Shown here in pieces: positions 5,417-7,402 of a stretch of 7,402 nucleotides of DNA (the first letter of the stretch is position 1; the number at the start of each line of letters is the position of its first letter). The position numbers and the translations under genes were made by a program. The notes under the pieces were generated by a model that saw only the letters and a list, made by a program, of their open reading frames with translations, was not told the DNA's origin and did no database searches. This DNA comes from an uncultured Bacteroidales bacterium (GTDB lineage Bacteria; Bacteroidota; Bacteroidia; Bacteroidales; UBA932), in contig CALCHD010000164.1 in the NCBI GenBank assembly GCA_937901105.1, forward strand, positions 1 through 7,402, written 5' to 3'.

Positions 5417-7402
5417 CTAGTGTGCCTCCAGCCAGTTCTTTCCCTCTCCGCACTCTGCCAGCAACGGAATGCTCAATTTAATCACATTCTCCATCTCCTG
5501 GGTTACAATGGCTGCAATCTGGTTCTCCTCTCCAGGAACAGTGTCAAATACAAGCTCGTCGTGCACCTGAAGGACCATTCTGCTCTTGAGTCCCTCTGCT
5601 GCCAGACGCCTGTAAATGTTTATCATTGCTGCCTTTATGATATCTGCCGCACTTCCCTGCAGAGGTGCATTTATGGCATTTCGCTCGCTGAAGCTCCTCA
5701 CAACGGCGTTGCGGGAGTTTATGTCGGGAAGAAATCTCTTGCGTCCGTAAATTGTCTCCACATACCCCTTCTCCCTGGCTGTGGCAATCATGTTGTTCAT
5801 ATACTCCTTTACCTTTGGATATGAGGCAAAATACTCCTCAATAAGGTTCTTGGAGTCTGTTCTGGTCATCCCCAGCCTCTGTGATAGTCCGAATGCGGAG
5901 ATGCCGTATATGATTCCAAAATTGGCTGTCTTTGCCCTGCTGCGCTGCTCCTTGGTAACCTCCTCTTCAGATACCTTGAACACTTTTGCCGCGGTGGCGG
6001 TATGAATATCCATATTCCTGTTGAAGGCATCAATAAGGTGAGGGTCTCCGCTCATATGGGCCATCAGGCGGAGTTCAATCTGCGAGTAGTCTGCAGAGAC
6101 AATGGCCCCTTCCGGCGCAGACGGTACAAATGCCCTGCGTATCTCCCTGCCCCTCTCTGTACGGATAGGGATGTTCTGCAGGTTAGGGTTGGTTGAACTC
6201 AACCGTCCGGTAGCTGTCAGAGACTGGTTGAAGGTTGTATGTATCTTTCCTGTCCTTGCGCTGATAAGCTGCGGAAGTGCATCTGTATATGTGGAGATAA
6301 GCTTCTTTATACCCCTGTACTCCAGAATCTTGCCCACAATAGGGTGCAGGTGGAGCATTTCATTCAGGGTCTCCTCGTCAGTAGGGTAGCTCCCTTTTGC
6401 GCTCTTCTTCACTTTAGGGTTCAGCTGCAGTTTCTCATACAGCAGCGCACCCACCTGTTTGGGCGAGGAGAGGTTTATTCCAGGTTCTCCCGACAGCTCT
6501 ACAGCCTGTGCCTCAATCTGTGCAAGCTCTGCAGAGAGGGACTTGCTGTACTCTTTCAGATGGGCGGTGTCTATCTTTACACCGGTGTGCTCCATATTTG
6601 CAAGCACCTCCACAAGAGGGGCCTCAATCTCCCTGTAAAGGGAAATCTGTCCACCCTGCGACAGCTCCTGCACAAGGAGGTCCCGCAGCTTGAGAAGCAG
6701 TGCACATCTGATTCCTGCAGCCTTGGCCTCATGCGGATCCAGTGCGGCCTGCACTTGCGGCTCTTCAATCATTGAGAAGAGGTCCGGCTCTGCAGATGCG
6801 GAGAAAAGATCCTCCTGCACAGGCTCGCCTGATGAAGAGCCCTCTTTCCCTCCAGCCTCCAGCTGCGCAATGTCTATATTGAGATAGCTCTTTACAAGCA
6901 TATCCTCCTTATGGCTCCTCTCCGGGCTGATTATATAGTGCATAAGCTCTATGTCACAAATTTCTCCTTTAAGGGATATTCCGCAATCCCACAGCTCTTT
7001 ATACAGCTGCTTGAATCCGTATCCTGTCTTGCTTATGGTGTTGTCTTCAAGTATTCCCTTGAGCTGTGCAATATCCTTTCTGCCTACGGCGGCGTATCCG
7101 TCGGCAGTACCTGCAACCAATCCCTTCTCATTCAGATTGCAGATTGCAATCTCTCTTGCAGCAGCAGCCCCCTTTGCCAGCTCCTGAACTGCAAGCTCCT
7201 TAACGGCAGGAATGGCCGGTGCGCTCTTCTGCGCCGCATCACTCCCCTCTGCAATCTCCTGTCCGGCGGTTCCGGCGGCAAACATCCCCTCCGGCATGAG
7301 CTTGCGGAGCGAATTGAACTCATATCTGTTGAATACCCTGGCAACCTCTGTGGCATCCGCCCCCTTGAACACAATATCATTAATCCCAAGAGGGAGTTCA
7401 AT
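5417..7402 (-). CDS. polA: DNA polymerase I, C-terminal 661 residues (5' end beyond window); proofreading domain apparently inactive
   Basis: The frame stays open to the window edge, so the GTG at 7372 is internal. The 5'-3' exonuclease domain lies mostly outside. Residues below count from the window edge. An Ala-rich linker occupies about 42-82, a degenerate 3'-5' exonuclease-like domain about 68-240, and the polymerase domain about 255-661. Polymerase motifs are complete: TATGRLSSTNPNLQNIPIR (396-414); motif A VSADYSQIELR with D438; the O-helix R487...K491...F495...Y499 in AKTANFGIIYG; the NAINAPLQGSAADIIK segment; motif C VHDE with D615 and E616; and the family-type ending NWLEAH. It should therefore fill gaps and replace RNA primers in repair and replication. 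Phe495 corresponds to Klenow Phe762. The exonuclease motifs DxE, YD and YxxxD are not found at the expected places. An insertion near 183-222 carries QEDLF and EPDLF. The stop is TAG, 47 bases before the sigma gene. CGC, CGG and AGG Arg codons are common, unlike in the susC gene. Confidence 0.96.
   Translation of the reverse strand: MELPLGINDIVFKGADATEVARVFNRYEFNSLRKLMPEGMFAAGTAGQEIAEGSDAAQKSAPAIPAVKELAVQELAKGAAAAREIAICNLNEKGLVAGTADGYAAVGRKDIAQLKGILEDNTISKTGYGFKQLYKELWDCGISLKGEICDIELMHYIISPERSHKEDMLVKSYLNIDIAQLEAGGKEGSSSGEPVQEDLFSASAEPDLFSMIEEPQVQAALDPHEAKAAGIRCALLLKLRDLLVQELSQGGQISLYREIEAPLVEVLANMEHTGVKIDTAHLKEYSKSLSAELAQIEAQAVELSGEPGINLSSPKQVGALLYEKLQLNPKVKKSAKGSYPTDEETLNEMLHLHPIVGKILEYRGIKKLISTYTDALPQLISARTGKIHTTFNQSLTATGRLSSTNPNLQNIPIRTERGREIRRAFVPSAPEGAIVSADYSQIELRLMAHMSGDPHLIDAFNRNMDIHTATAAKVFKVSEEEVTKEQRSRAKTANFGIIYGISAFGLSQRLGMTRTDSKNLIEEYFASYPKVKEYMNNMIATAREKGYVETIYGRKRFLPDINSRNAVVRSFSERNAINAPLQGSAADIIKAAMINIYRRLAAEGLKSRMVLQVHDELVFDTVPGEENQIAAIVTQEMENVIKLSIPLLAECGEGKNWLEAH
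6683..7201 (-). other. Degenerate 3'-5' exonuclease-like domain of DNA polymerase I
   Basis: This part of polA encodes visible residues about 68-240, where the proofreading domain of Pol I belongs. The fold seems to persist: KTGYGFKQLYKELWDCGISLKG, CDIELMHYIISPERSH and KSYLNID align by eye with the helices around Exo II in intact enzymes. The catalytic acids do not. The Exo I region has AVQEL instead of a DTE-type motif. The Exo II position has GFKQL where intact enzymes have a Lys-Tyr-Asp. The Exo III position has HEAKAAG where intact enzymes have Y-x-x-x-D. The domain probably serves only a structural role, as in Taq and Bacillus Pol I. This is an alignment by eye against remembered sequences. 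Confidence 0.75.
6776..6817 (-). other. Two xxDLF peptides in a Pol I insertion; QEDLF resembles a beta-clamp binding motif
   Basis: Bases 6803-6817 encode QEDLF and bases 6776-6790 encode EPDLF, nine residues apart in register. They sit in a Ser/Glu/Pro-rich, probably disordered segment (about 6737-6856). The bacterial clamp-binding pentapeptide is close to QL(S/D)LF. QEDLF keeps Gln1, Asp3, Leu4 and Phe5, while EPDLF keeps only the last three. A role in docking Pol I on the sliding clamp is plausible but is inference. Confidence 0.5.

Noticed and set aside
6239..6775. 178-codon plus-strand open frame opposite polA
   Set aside because: It is antisense to the well-conserved Pol I coding frame, its Cys/Leu/Arg-rich product looks like a shadow translation, and no initiation signal was found.
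6947..6955. Asp-Ile-Glu at visible residues 150-152 of Pol I as a surviving Exo I (DxE) motif
   Set aside because: It sits after the Exo II region, in the helix that reads FDTM in intact enzymes, so the order and structural position are wrong for Exo I.
7370..7372. GTG at 7372 (minus strand) as the polA start
   Set aside because: The frame continues to the window edge as IELPLGINDI, which resembles the end of the 5'-3' exonuclease region in Bacteroidota Pol I. The gene simply runs out of the window.

Overview
The window looks like an ordinary chromosomal segment from a member of the Bacteroidota, most likely Bacteroidales. The evidence is a SusC/SusD outer-membrane pair with the family's signature sequences, a start-proximal element matching the Bacteroidota -7 promoter consensus TAnnTTTG, little use of Shine-Dalgarno sites on the plus strand, and a DNA polymerase I whose closest remembered relatives are Bacteroidales enzymes. 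The genus cannot be named from sequence alone. Both ends of the window cut through genes.

Layout: on the plus strand, positions 1-2580 hold the 3' part of a SusC-like TonB-dependent transporter. A complete SusD-like surface lipoprotein follows 27 bases later (2608-4077). A strong intrinsic terminator (4100-4130) closes this pair. A promoter element lies directly after it and probably drives a separate thioredoxin-fold lipoprotein (4167-4763). On the minus strand are a complete ECF-type sigma factor (4764-5369) and, upstream of it in transcription order, the C-terminal two thirds of polA (5417 to the window end). The lipoprotein and sigma genes converge with their stop codons touching. The longest gap between genes is 89 bases, so no long stretch is unexplained.

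How the genes work together: SusC and SusD form one outer-membrane import complex, a TonB-driven barrel with a lipoprotein lid. No enzyme that would reveal its substrate lies in the window. The thioredoxin-like lipoprotein probably acts in periplasmic redox chemistry and appears to be transcribed on its own. polA and the sigma gene are spaced like an operon, but no functional link between them is evident.

The most notable signal is in polA. The polymerase domain is intact, but the proofreading exonuclease domain appears catalytically dead: none of the acidic metal-binding motifs is recognisable. It also carries an insertion with two xxDLF peptides, one of which (QEDLF) resembles a sliding-clamp binding motif. 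No CRISPR array, mobile element, tRNA, rRNA or clearly new multi-gene system was seen.
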